Positions 20,473-33,272 of a DNA stretch of 64,000 nucleotides are shown one piece after another. Every line of letters starts with the position of its first letter. Within the stretch, counting starts at the first letter, position 1. Origin of the DNA: Drosophila pseudoobscura. Its lineage: Eukaryota; Arthropoda; Insecta; Diptera; Drosophilidae. Position numbers and translations under genes: made by a program. The notes beneath the pieces are model-generated. The model did not search any database, was not told the origin of the DNA, and saw only the letters and a list, made by a program, of their open reading frames with translations. Location of the stretch: contig NC_046683.1 of assembly GCF_009870125.1 (NCBI RefSeq), positions 14,393,001 through 14,457,000 on the forward strand, given 5' to 3'.

Positions 20473-23400
20473 ATGGACGAATCCTCAAGGCAGCACATGG
20501 AAGACTTCTGCTTCATGCGGGCTCCCAGCGACGTCCGCACCACGTAAGTACTTCAGTCAGCCGACCATTAACGTGGACGAAATCATGAGCGCGTTATTCT
20601 TTTCATTTACTGCAAAGCAACGTGCCCGTTGCTCCCCCCAGGACGGTGGCTGACAACAAATCACGAAAAACAGAGCTGCACGTCGTACGGCTGAGCGATG
20701 AGGCCAAGCAGATGACCATGGACACTTTGCGAACCATACATGGGCCGGACTTTAAGCTGGAGGACATCAGCAAGTACAAGGACCGGGGGAGAGGCGGCCA
20801 CGGTGTCAAGCATGCCTACTGGCAGGACCGGGGCACACTGATGGTGCAAAGTGTCCAGGGCGTTAGTTCCACCAGAGGCGACAGCAACGACGAGGATCGC
20901 ATTCGCCGCTATGCCCTGCTTAAGCTTGAGTGCTATGGCTTCCATCCCGCCCACTGCCTCGAGGCCTACGAACACTGTAACAACGACACGGAAGCGGCCC
21001 TCCTGCTGCTCTACAAGCGATATATGCGCGTCCCCGAACAGGAAAAGCTGAACCTCGAGCCACCCAGCGAGGCAGAGCTGCTAGACATGCGCTCCGATGA
21101 GAAGGAAGCCCTTGAGTCCATCTACGATCGGGCGTATGAAGAGCGCGAGAGCAATCGGGTCTGGAATCTGAAGTTCAAGATCGACCACCTACTGGCCCAC
21201 AGCCCATCGGAGGTGCGAAAGGCTCGTGAGGCTGCCGCCGCAGCAGCAGCCGCCTCTGCCCAGGCAGCCCTCGACAAGAAGAAGAAGGCCCCGCAGCGGT
21301 GTCGCAACTTCGAACGCGATGGCACATGTAAATACGGTCCCAAGTGTCGCTTTGCCCATGTGCCGGCCCAGCCCGTTCTTCCTTCCACACCAAAGAAAGG
21401 TGAGTGGATTACCGCTTATCGTGGGCATATTTTTGTTTCCCACAGATCTAAAAGTCTCTTGTTTGCTTCACAGAGAATCTGGATGAGAACGATAACGAGC
21501 TGTGGTTCCATGTGGAGGTGCGCTTTCCGCCCGGCAGTCACTATCCGTACGAGGCGCCGTTCATCTACTTGAAGACCACCTGCCACGACATACCGCACGA
21601 GCTGAGGCTACGCTATGCGCGCCACCTGTACCGCGAGGCGAGGGAGATCTGCCGCGACGGCATACCCTGTGTGTACAGCATCTGTGATCTGTTGCAGTCC
21701 AGCGAAGATCTGGCCGGCAGGCTGGACACGGCCCGGTTTCCCTCGCCCAAGCGTTCACTCTTCTACAACGAGCCGGAGACGGGCGAGGCGATGGACAATG
21801 GAGTGGGCGAGCAGACGGTGAAGCCCTCGCACTATGCCCGCGGACAGACGTCCCGTAATGAGGGAGCGTACCAGCGAAATACAGAGGCACAGGCCCGAGA
21901 GAATCGACGCCTGCTGCAGCAGTTCGTAGAGCGGCGGAAGGACGAGCGCTACCAGAAGGTGATCGAGGGTCGGCGACAGCTGCCGGCCTTTGCCGAGATC
22001 GAGAGGATTCTGGCCCTCATCGAGAGCTCGCCCGTTGTGGTGATATCTGGCGAGACGGGCTGCGGCAAGAGCACACAGGTGCCGCAGTTCATTCTCGACA
22101 ATTGGTTCTTCCGGGCGCTTCAGCTGCAGCCCAAGGAGACCCTGCCCCATGTGGAGATCATCTGCACGCAGCCGCGCCGCCTCTCGGCCATCGGTGTGGC
22201 GGAGCGCGTGGCTGCCGAGCGGCTGGACCGTATTGGTCAGCTGGTGGGCTACCAGATTCGGCTGGAGAACAAGGTCTCGCAGAGCACGCGACTCAGCTTC
22301 TGCACCACTGGGATCCTGCTGCGGCGCCTCGCCTCCGACCCAATGCTGGCCGGCGTCTCCCATGTGATTGTCGACGAGGTGCACGAGAGGTCCGAGGAGT
22401 CGGACTTCCTGTTACTCATCCTAAAGAACATACTGCGCGAGCGCAAGGATCTCAAGGTCATCCTTATGTCCGCGACTCTCAATGCGAGCCTCTTCTCAAA
22501 CTACTTCGGAGGGGCACCCGTGCTCGATATACCCGGCCGGACGTTTCCCGTGCAGCAACTCTTCCTCGAGGACATTCTCGAGCTGAGCGACTTTGTTATG
22601 GAGTACGACACCAAGTTCTGCCGCAAGCTGAAAAAGTCGGAGCAGGATGTCCTGCAACGAGAGCTCGAATACGCCGATGTCCAGGCAGCCGGCCCGCCCC
22701 CCGGCAAGAAAATCAAGGACGAGAAACTAACTCTGGCTGAGACATACAGTCGATACGCGGGTAAGTACAAATCTACTTAGATCTATTCGGATCTCCTGCA
22801 AATTCCGGCTCATCCCTGATTTTTTAGAGTACAGCAAGACCACCTGCAAGAGCATCTACTTGATGGAGCCCATGACCATCAATCCGGAACTAATCGAATC
22901 CGTGCTGAAGTACATTGTGGAGGGCGCCCATGAGTGGCCGCGCACGGGCACTATTCTTATCTTTCTGCCCGGAATGCATGAGATCCAGACGGTGCACGAC
23001 GCCCTCCTCGATCATTCGCTCTTCTCGCCACGTGCGGGCAAATTTGTGCTGGTGCCGCTTCACTCGGCCCTGTCCGGCGAGGATCAGGCGCTGGTGTTCA
23101 AGCGAGCGCCAGCCGGCAAGCGGAAAATCGTGCTAAGCACCAACATAGCCGAAACCTCGGTAACCATCGACGACTGCGTCTTTGTGGTGGACTGCGGCCT
23201 GATGAAAGAGAAGTGCTTCGACTCGAATCGGAACATGGAGTCCCTCGACCTGGTCTGGGTCTCGCGCGCTAATGCCAAGCAGCGCAAAGGTCGCGCCGGC
23301 CGCGTCATGCCCGGCGTCTGCATACACCTGTATACGAGTCATCGCTTTCATCAGCACATCCTGGGCCAGCCGGTGCCGGAAATACAGCGAGTGCCGCTCG

Positions 23401-24703
23401 AGCAGATTGTGCTGCGCATCAAGACACTCGAGACGTTCGCATCGCGCAATACGCTCTCCGTCCTTCTCGAGACGCTCGAGGCACCTAGCGAGGACAGTGT
23501 GTTGGGTGCACTGACGCGCCTTCGAGATGTGGGTGCCCTGGATGCTGACGATCAGCTCACACCGCTGGGCCACCATCTGGCCGCCCTGCCGGTGGACGTG
23601 CGCATCGGCAAGCTGATGCTGTACGGCGCCATCTTCCAGTGCCTGGACAGTGTGCTCACCATTGCCGCCTGCCTGAGCAATAAGTCGCCCTTTGTCAGTC
23701 CGCTGAACAAGCGGGTGGAGGCGGACAAGTGCAAGCGCCTATTTGCGCTGGGCAACAGCGACCATCTCACTGTGCTGCAGGCGTACCGGGTGAGTCATCA
23801 TCCATTACCCAGATGGATCCTCCCGGCCATTACTCATTCCTTTTTTTGTTCCCCCACAGAAATGGCTTGAAGTGGCAAGGCGTGGCAACTATGCGGCCAG
23901 CCGGAACTATGCCAGCGAGCATTTTCTGTCCCTCAACACGCTGGAGACGATAGCCGACCTAAAGTATCAGTACCTGGAGCTGCTCGTCTCGATTGGCTTT
24001 GTGCCCATCGATGTGCCGCGCAGGCGCAAGAATGCCAGCGACAACATCCTACAGCTCACTGGTAACCCACATATACAATGATCTGTGTGCATCCCTGAAC
24101 CATCCATCTAACCGTATCATTTGTATACCCGAAACAGGTGCGGACCAGAACCACAATGGGGACAATAACCGGCTGCTCACGTCGCTCCTTTGCGCCGCCC
24201 TCTATCCTAATATTGTCAAGATCATGACGCCGGAGCGTGTGTATGTGCAGACGGCTGGCGGGGCAGTGCCACGTGAGCAGGGACATCATGATCTACGATT
24301 CAAGACGCGTGGTGATGGCTATGTGAAGATCCATCCATCGTCGGTCAACTCGCAGGTGGCCACGTTTCAGTCACCCTTCCTGGTGTACCAGGAGAAGGTG
24401 CGCACCAGCGCCATTTACATACGCGACTGTTCGATGCTGCCCCTCATTGCCCTCGTCCTGTTCGCGGGCAGCGATTTCAAGGTGGAGCTGCACGACGGCG
24501 ACTTTCTGTTTCTGCTTGAAACCGGCTGGATCATACTGAAGGCACACGATCACGAAACGGCCGAAATGGTACAGTGCTTGCGCTCAGAGTTGATCAAGCT
24601 GCTCGAGGAAAAAATCCGGGATCCGTGCCTTAATCTACTGCACCACAAGAACGGTTGCCGAATGATCGCCAATATTGTTCATCTGCTAAGCAAAAATAGC
24701 TGA
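20473..24703 (+). CDS. DHX57-type DEAH-box RNA helicase (CG1582 orthologue)
   Basis: Six exons: 20473-20543, 20618-21399, 21474-22760, 22828-23789, 23860-24061 and 24138-24703; 1289 aa, the size I recall for the D. melanogaster orthologue. Domain order: UBA (about 122-160, ALLKLECYGFHPAHCLEAYE), RWD beginning about 183 (SDEKEALESIYD), a CCCH zinc finger inside it (about 251-271, CRNFERDGTCKYGPKCRFAH), then two RecA domains. Walker A GETGCGKST is at 477-485 and the DEVH box at 585-588. Motif III is SAT, motif V STNIAETSVTI and motif VI QRKGRAGR, followed by the HA2/OB (DUF1605) region. It is predicted to be an ATP-dependent 3'-5' RNA helicase; its biological substrate is not defined by sequence. 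All catalytic motifs are intact. It sits inside the segment bounded by the inverted duplication. Confidence 0.95.
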
Positions 24704-27700
24704 GACTCTGTGTCTTCCAAATACCATGATATGATTACGACCCATATGCCAATATTAACCAAATTGTTTGTAAATTGTATGTTATAGATGCTATATACCC
24801 CCCGCCCCGATATTTATACTGATACTGATCTGAAGATCTGTGTTCAATCGAGCAACAAAGAGCAATAATGAAACACCGAATCCGTTGGCTATACAAAGAC
24901 TCATTTGTGGATATAACTCTTATTCAAATGGGGCGGTGTCCTTGACAGATTGGAATATACATTGATGAAGAAAAAACGGCTTGGAAACGGCATTATTTTT
25001 ATATCCTATGCTTAACATTTGTGAGGAAACTGTGGGTATGTGTGTGATGCATAGAAGGAAGCGTTTCCGACCCCATAAACACGTAGAAATGGTTCATGGA
25101 CAAAAATAGTTCCATTTCACAACCGAATTCCCTTCGACCACCTGTGGGGGATTTAAATAAAAAGGATTAATGGCTATAAGTCCAAAGATAAGGATGATTT
25201 GTGGAAAAAACTTAAGTTCGAATGGTAGTCCATTGATCCATCTATTTGTGACAAGCAGGGAGATGCCATGCTGGGGGGAGTCACTGAATACCGTGGTGCC
25301 ACAACATAATTTTTGAAGTTCAAAGTTAATCCCCTACCCTTTGAAGCTAAAACATTTGTTTGCCCAGCCCAGTTTAAGTCTGCCGCTTTTTCTATATACG
25401 AAACACATGCCGTTTCGATTATGTTTTCCACGTATATTGGCATATTCAGATTTGTAATACTAGTAGTACTAGTACTATAGTAGCCCGGCGTCCACCTGTG
25501 CACATAATTCATCAAATGTTCAGGCTGCTATCGATCGATCTACGATTTGATTGATTTTTAGATTTGTCAACAGTTTGGGACAGAAATCAGCTCAAAAATC
25601 GATCACTTGCGAGGTCTAGTTGCATCGGTTCATGTGACCGATCGGTGACATCCAAGAAATGCCAAGGGGGCAGGCCCGAGTGGAAGGCCTGCCTGGTATC
25701 AGGTGTGGTATCTGGTATCTGGTTTTTGGTGGTCTCCCATCAATTACAATTCATTTGAATTTATTTAAATACACTCGGATTTACAGGCGGACACTTGCGA
25801 TGTGTCGATACATCAAAGCCAAATAGCATATGTACTTGACTAGTAATTAATAAACCGCGATACTTATCAACGTTTTGGGTAATGCCGCCCAATGAATCAG
25901 TTGCCCAATTTAAATACGAGCATGTGTGTGTGTGGCTGGGGCCTTGGGCACCAGTCCTCTCATGCCAACTCTCTGTCGCTCTCTTGGCCGATCTGGTTCT
26001 GGATCGATATTTCGCACTTTCCGTAGCTTGTCTTTTCAATTTAAGGCCTCGCCGACCAAGTACAAATGATGATCTTTTAGCACCTCGTTTAGTTATTTGC
26101 TCGCTCTGATTTGATGGCTGTGGAAGAGTCAAAGGGGGTGTCACAAATGGTTTAAACATGCCATGCCAGTACATGCATACACATACCCTTTACAAGGAGG
26201 TATTATGTTTTTGAGCAGATATTTCAATAGTCTACAGAATCCACCGGAAATAGTCAGTCTTAGCCTAGAACAGAGCCTATGTATATTTCTTTGATATAAA
26301 GTCAATTAATTCTCCATTTCCTAAACCGGAAATAAGAGCATTAAAAACGTAACAATAGTACTATGTGACAACTATTTTCAGAGCTATATTTAATCAATTT
26401 TCTATAAGATTTGATAGTTTTAAAAGGCGTCATTTTATTCCACACAATTTTTAAACGAAAAACAGTGCGTCTATAATTTTTGAGAAACATTTTTGAGATC
26501 GCAGACAGGGTATTGGCTTATCCATTCGAGCCAAATACCAGAGGCCCCACTGAGGTTTCATCTCCTGTCGCTCTACTGTCACGGCTCTCTCTATCTTTCT
26601 CTCTTGCTCTCTTTTCGCTGACTGTCGCCGGCAACCGAAGCTTCGCTTATCCAATTCCTACGAGAGCACCTCCCCGTTATCAGCACTAATTATCATTGTC
26701 ATCGCGTTGTCGTAGCCGATGCCTGACGATGCATTAGCACAAGGTGAGGCATGCCCAGAGAGATTGCTCTCCCGTGTTGAATCTGGCACCAAGAAGATGG
26801 TGGGAGGTGGCAATGTAGAAAGGAGGAGAGCAGGAATTGCTCACCTTGTTGTATGGAAACCTTGCACTGAATGCCTGATGCCTGCCCTCCTAAGCTATCG
26901 GTTCTCCTCTCTCCTCTTCGTACGTCTTCGCACGAGCTTTCTTTGCTCAGTCGCCGTCGTCGTCGCAGTTATAATCAGTGGAGACGAAATCAATAGATAG
27001 ATGAGAGGAGGAGAGCTGGGAAAACGATGAATGATGATTGGCATAAGGGAAAGGCGAAAAAAAAGTAGGCAAACAGCGATAACTCAAAGTAATGTATCAT
27101 TGGTTCGGTCTACGTTTAACACGTACATATGTATGTATGTATGGTATGTACATATGTCCCCCTCTATCCTCTTTCTTCTATCCCCATGTCCATTTACAGT
27201 TACTCCGACCTTGAGCCTGTCGCCACAATAAGCCCTTCGCCTTATTCTATTTACATTGGCATTGACAGTGAATTCTACCCCTGACAACGCTGACATTGGC
27301 GCCACCCATTCGCAGGATCAGGCCCGTGAAAGCCACCCAAGATCAAGGTATAGCTCGGGTGCCATCCCAGGGGGCGATCGTGTCTGGTGGCTGGGGCTGG
27401 GGCTGCCGTTGACGTTTAAAGTTTGCGCCCGGCTAGTGCCCCGTCGTAAAGCACTAAAATCCGTAGACAAAACATTTACGTACGATGGGATTTTTGTGTT
27501 GTTTTCGTTTTTGCTCTTTAGGTGGGGTTTTTGGTGGGTCGGGTCTATGGTATGTATGTACATATGTATGTATGTATGTCGCTGCTGGTTCTGCCCCCGG
27601 TGACGAACGGTGTACGGAAACGACAAAAGAAAAGAGCATAGCCTACAGTGGATCCAAATGTAAACAAGAGCCATGATCGTGCCTAATCGTATAATGCCTA

Positions 27701-28300
27701 CAGAGGACGCTCTGTTTGACGTACACAACCATGGTTTTCCGAAAGTTGCTTTTATATTTATTTACATTTTATTTACAAATATTATTTCACATAATGTTAT
27801 CATTATTAGCTTTTTGTTACTCTTTCAAGATCTATTTGTCTATTCATACAGTAGAAAAAATCTACTTACATTTTTAAAATATTAAACCAGCATTATTACA
27901 TAATATGTATGTTTCTAAATTATTTTGAAATTTATTAAGCTGTTAGATAAAAAACACCTCAATATTAACGTATTTATGATGCTCGTAAAATCCCAAAACT
28001 TTTTAATGAAAGCTATCAATAACTTAAGATAGAGTTACAAAGAAACAAGCTAATTCTTGTGTCAATTTTCAAAATATAGAATTTGAGCACTGCGAAAGGA
28101 ATTTATCCCAAAAAGAGCTATGGATCCCTATAGATATATGTATGTAAGTATTAATTTTTAAATTACAAATATAAATAAATGTATTTACATCCCAGTGTTA
28201 GCCTTTCAGGGTTAAAATAAATGTTCATTAAAAAATCTCATCACAAGATATACAATTTGTCCCACTGTGCTGCCCCCCTTCCCCTATTCGGTGTCCCCTG
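24704..28300. other. intergenic DNA, no gene seen
   Basis: No convincing exon on either strand. AT-rich with TATG microsatellites near 27128-27145 and 27550-27580, and CTCT-rich tracts near 26.58 and 26.9 kb. Confidence 0.4.
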
Positions 28301-31300
28301 TTGACACATGGGCGAGCTGCGGTGCGGGTGAAGAGTGGGCTGGAACTGTGCTAACGATTTTCGTAGTTGCCTTTTGTCGATCGGCATTTAAAGTTGATTT
28401 AGTTTTAGTTGGTACCCGCGTGGCGGGGCGGGGCGGGGCGTGGCAGGGCTGGGATGCGGAGCGATCGCCAGAGGGGAGATGGCACGGTAATAAGAAGCCC
28501 TCCTTCTTCCCCGCCCTGTATACAAATCGGATTCGCACAGACACAAACACGCAAAAGAAGAGCCGCCGCGAAGACAACGGAAGCGTCGACGTCTTGAGTG
28601 ATTTTCGGCTTGTCTTTTGCTCGAATGTGAGTGAAGCGCCGGATTAGAGATCGCCCGAGCAAAAACCAACACACATACAGACACACACCACACGAAGGCA
28701 CATTCCCCGAGTGTGATTCGGCAGTTAAAGGAGGTGGAAAAATAATCGTGTTCGCTTTCGTTGCGATTTTCGTGCTCGTTCTGCGGCCGTGTGTTCTGTG
28801 CGATTCGTTCTGCTCTACTTTTGATTTTCAAGTGCGGCTCGGCTCTCTCTCCGATTTGGATTCTGATTTGGGAATACCGACTACGCGTCGACATTCATAT
28901 GATGGACGTAACGCGTATCGTGTCGTAACGACAATCGGGTCTGGGGTCTGGGGCTGTATCGGTCTCCTCAGCCGTACCGTACCGTACCGATCGATCTCAT
29001 CCGCGCAGCTAAGAGCAAAGCCATCCCGTGCGCCGAGTGAAATCTCCTCTGAGAAAACTGAGCTTGGAAGATCGGGGCCCGTGCTGAAACAGTTGCCGAA
29101 ATCAGAGCGCTGCCGTTGCCGCACCCGGACAGCGCAGCAGCAGCGCTGCGACAGTGGCAGTGGCAGTGGCAGTGACTGCTGCGGAACAGACGTGAGCTGG
29201 GCAGAATTTTCATTTAAATCAAATCGACGTCACCGTCACCGTCAGTCACCGTCACCGTTAACAAAAAGTGTCAACCCATAGCCTGCAGCGCTTCAATTCA
29301 GCGTGCGCCGCTTAACGGTAACGGTCCTGCTCGCGATCGCTCGCTCCAGCATTTTTTTTCTGGAATTTTGTTGTTTTTTGTTTTTGCGGTACTTCTCCCG
29401 CTGCTACGTGTGTGTGAGTGTGTGTGTGTGTGTCGGTCGTCCAGTGTGTGTCGCGATTTCCACTCGCGGAAGGAGCACAAAGAGACCGAGCAAAGCAAAG
29501 CACAAGAACAGGACCACGCAAGATATTGCAAAGAAAAAACAAACGGTGAACGCCTAAGTAACGGTAAAGCAGAGAGAGAGAGAGAGAACAAAAAGTGTTG
29601 TGGTTCTTTTTTTTTGTCTGTTTCGAGCACACATACATACATTCCTAAGTGGTGGGTATACGTCTCGAGTACATGTATTCACATGTGTATGTGTGTCCTG
29701 GTCCACGACAGTGGGCCTCAAAGGTTAAGGAAGTGGAATCGAAGGTGTTGGAAATTGGCAATAGTGACAAAATAATGAGTACAGGAGAGAGCTATCAAAA
29801 GAATGATGTGAATGATGGGCAAACAACAACAATGAAAGAGTTCAGAGAAGTGCAGACATTATCGCTGATCGATAATGCTGATGTCCAGTAATACTCATGT
29901 GTGTGTGTTTTCGTCTCACCGGTGTCCCGGACCTTATCTGAGTGGGACAGCGATCGAAATCGCGGACAAATATTGCGATTGCCGGGATCCGTCCAGACAA
30001 GGCGGAAACGATTACACCAGAGGGAACGAGACCCAAGTTTAGGTCCCAATCTCAGCGATCTCTCGATGCAGGTGCGCTCTAGTTCAGACAGACTGTCTAT
30101 ATAATCCGAGCCGATTCGATCCCTCTTCCATTGGGCAAGATTCAGTCTGTTCCATGAATGAACGATCCGCTGAATGCATTTAATTAACGAAAATTGTTTA
30201 ATACGCAAAAGTGTTTGTTCAACCGACGATCTGAAACAGCTGAAACTGAAAAGCGGAACGGCAAGAGCAGAAGGAGGAGGAGCAACGGTAACCGTTATCG
30301 ATCAACCGATTGAGCGGGCGATCAAGGCGTCTTAGGCGCCCCGAAAACTTCATCCATCATTTGGCCAAAAAAATGCTTAAGGCATTTAAAAGGCCCGACT
30401 CTGGCTCTGAAACTGAATGGGGGATTCATTCAATCAGTAGCCAGTAGCCCTTCTTGGATCCTCGCTCTTCCTAGTCCAACGGCAGAAGAACACGGATATC
30501 TGGGGATCCATCTGAATGGCTGAGTCTATCCGGGTTTCACCCAATTAATATCCGATATAGTGTGTGGTGTCGCCAACATTTTTTAATTGTCATGTAATGT
30601 TCTTGGCTCTGACGTAGCCTTATCAGCCGCAGAGGAAGAGACGAGACAGGAGACACTGATAGATCGAAACTCAATTAATCATCTCTTACCGCGGCGCACA
30701 AATAGTATACCTATGTATATAGTACTAGTTGTAAAACAATGTCATCATTAGCACTAATAGGGCGGCCGCTGTTGGGGGCTGGAGAGATTCCTTGGAAATT
30801 TCATTCAACCCCTCAGGGCACAATGCATGCGATTCTTCTTCCTTTCTTGAGAGATGGGGAGTGTCTCAGAGTCGCAACGGGGCTGCACACGGGGGGCTGC
30901 TCGATAGCTCGATAGCTCGACGCCTGACGCCTGACGACAGCCGACTTTTGTTCTGATTATTTACTAAACGTGTTCATTTTGCAGTTGCTGCTATTTACTA
31001 TTGATTGTACGACTATTTAGCGTCCGAGATATATGTAAATATTTTTATATTTATTAATTTTGTGCTCCACATACACGCTGGATACTCGCTTTCTGCACGT
31101 ATACGTGGCAGGGTCTGAGATCAGCAGCGGAGCAGACTGCGGAGAGGATCAGTGGATCGTGCCACACGCTATCCTTAGCGCTGCCGCTCGTAAAATGGCA
31201 TCTCTGTGGGTTATCAATTAGTAAACACTTTTATTATCATATTAAATGTTCTGTTGTCTGCCGTTGTCTTCACTTGACGTCAAATATTGATTAAATTCAT

Positions 31301-33272
31301 TTACATGATCATCGAGTGTTTATTGCCCTTCGGCTCGGCTGTGGGATCGGCTCCGATAAAGATTGGGTCCATTTTATGGTTTATGGGTTCATTTTATTGA
31401 CGGAACCACCAGGGTGTGGGTGAGTGCAAAACCATTCGCGATTCACCAGTCTTCTTCTGGATCTGCAAAAAGCCACGAATATCCAGGAGGAGTCTATCGC
31501 ACTCTGGCCAGAAATTTCCATTCCAAAGAATTTTTGGGTTCGCGGGCAAGCCCACAAAGTCACATCGTCATCGAAATGTTTACTCGGAATAAATAAATAC
31601 ATAAAATAGAGGAAATACTCGTGCAATAAATGCAAAAAAATAAAAAAAAAAAAACTTCCATTGAACTGGCGTCACAACGCTTGAGAAACGGGTTGTTTTT
31701 AACCACAGAAAAGGAAAACCTATTTCATTATTTCACAGATAATTTAATAGAAATTATACATTAAGAACGATAACTAAAACTGTTGCAGAATCGAATGCTC
31801 GCTTATCAGCGATCCCCCCCTTGACATTAACAATTCCCATTTCTCGAATGCGAATGTAATCAAGCGTGTAATGAGAAGTTCTTGGCGATAGAACACCCAT
31901 ACTATACCTCTCATATAGTTCCATTCCGAGCATTCACATTCGCCTCCGCTGGCTGACTTTCAATTTTTACAATAAATTTGAAATTTTAAGAATCCTATCC
32001 TAAACTAAATTGAAATCCTTCGTCTCCGTCTGTGTCCTACGAAACGAATGTATCCGTTCACTTATGGGACATTCAGGCAGCGTGTAAACATCATTCCATC
32101 CGCGAATGCGCTGTTTGTACGCCTGAAGAAGAGATTAGTCAGTTCTTCCCTGGAAAGCAGCACGCATGGGAAGGGGGATTCCTTGCGCGGCCTAAAGTCC
32201 ACAGCACACACGGAACTACCCCAACATTAGATCTCATTAGGGCCGAACATGCCAGCCCCGAGGTTTATTATCTTTATGATACTATTGTAAGAACTGTCGA
32301 GACACGAGCACAAGACCACCAAAACACACTACACATTATTCTGTCGAGAGAATGACTAAAGCTTGACACCTGAGGATCCGTACCGATCTCTTGGTTGTTT
32401 CTTTTCGATCGTTCGGGCCTGTCAACTATTGTTATTTTGCATTCACATGCGCTAATTGCGACACCCACAAGAGCTGCAACAGCAACCTCCACAGACCGCT
32501 CTATATATATATATATATATATATATAAATATAGATAACGGAGCTCCAAGATGTTGGGGGAGGCGAAGATGTCTCTGTGGATGGGACTGTGTTGCTAATC
32601 GTTGGAGCGGACTACTTTGCAATGCGAGAAATTGTGGAAATTAGCAGTAATAGTACCCTGCTCGCCCGCCTGCCTGCCTGGCTGCCTGGCGATATGATTA
32701 GAAGTGTCAATAGGTGTAAAAGCCAGAAGACCGATGACGTATCTCCCAGACGATGGAAGACAGGGAGCATGCCCCCGATCGCTTGTCAACCGATGGGCAG
32801 CGCGTGCTTTTTTTTTGTCCAGTAATGCGGCTGCTACGAAACGGAGATATCCTTATCCTAAATGCTTCAAAGATCTGCCCTTAAGACGGATCATGGAATG
32901 CGAACAAGAGATATGCTCCAAGAAGGCAACGTGTTTTTGGTTATGTGTTCTTAAGTGGGACACAGGGAACTCATAAGATCTGCTAGTTTTCGAGTAGCGT
33001 ATGGGTCTCGTATCTGCAATCGACAGAATACGTATAATATATAATCGTGCATGTAGAGAGACAACAACTGGCCAAAAGCACTTGGGAGCAATCGCAATCA
33101 GGCTTCGATTAGTAGCGAGATACAACCATAAATAACGACAAGAACAAGAAGGAACACCCCTTCTATTTCCACTCCCTAACCTGGACAACACATTATCATA
33201 GTAGATTATAGAGCATACATCATCGCAGTGGTTCCCATTTTCTACATTGCAGACGGATAGAGCGACGACGAC
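28301..33272 (+). promoter_or_regulatory. 5' region of Ork1: probable promoter, non-coding exon(s) and first intron
   Basis: The first coding exon of Ork1 is preceded by an acceptor (TACATTGCAG, exon from 33253) with 20 nt of 5' UTR before the ATG. At least one upstream non-coding exon must therefore exist. The GC-richer block at about 28.4-29.6 kb, with CAG/CAGTGG repeats (29.13-29.18 kb), a GT microsatellite (29.41-29.43 kb) and long A/purine-rich UTR-like sequence, is the best place for it, but I cannot fix its donor. A (TA)n tract lies at 32504-32526. The open frames of up to ~215 codons here look like chance. Confidence 0.45.
32504..32526. repeat. (TA)n microsatellite
   Basis: About eleven uninterrupted TA units within the Ork1 5' intron region. 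Confidence 0.9.

Noticed and set aside
28631-29281. 216-codon plus-strand frame upstream of Ork1
   Set aside because: Contains translated CAG/CAGTGG repeats and lies in what looks like Ork1 5' UTR; no homology seen.
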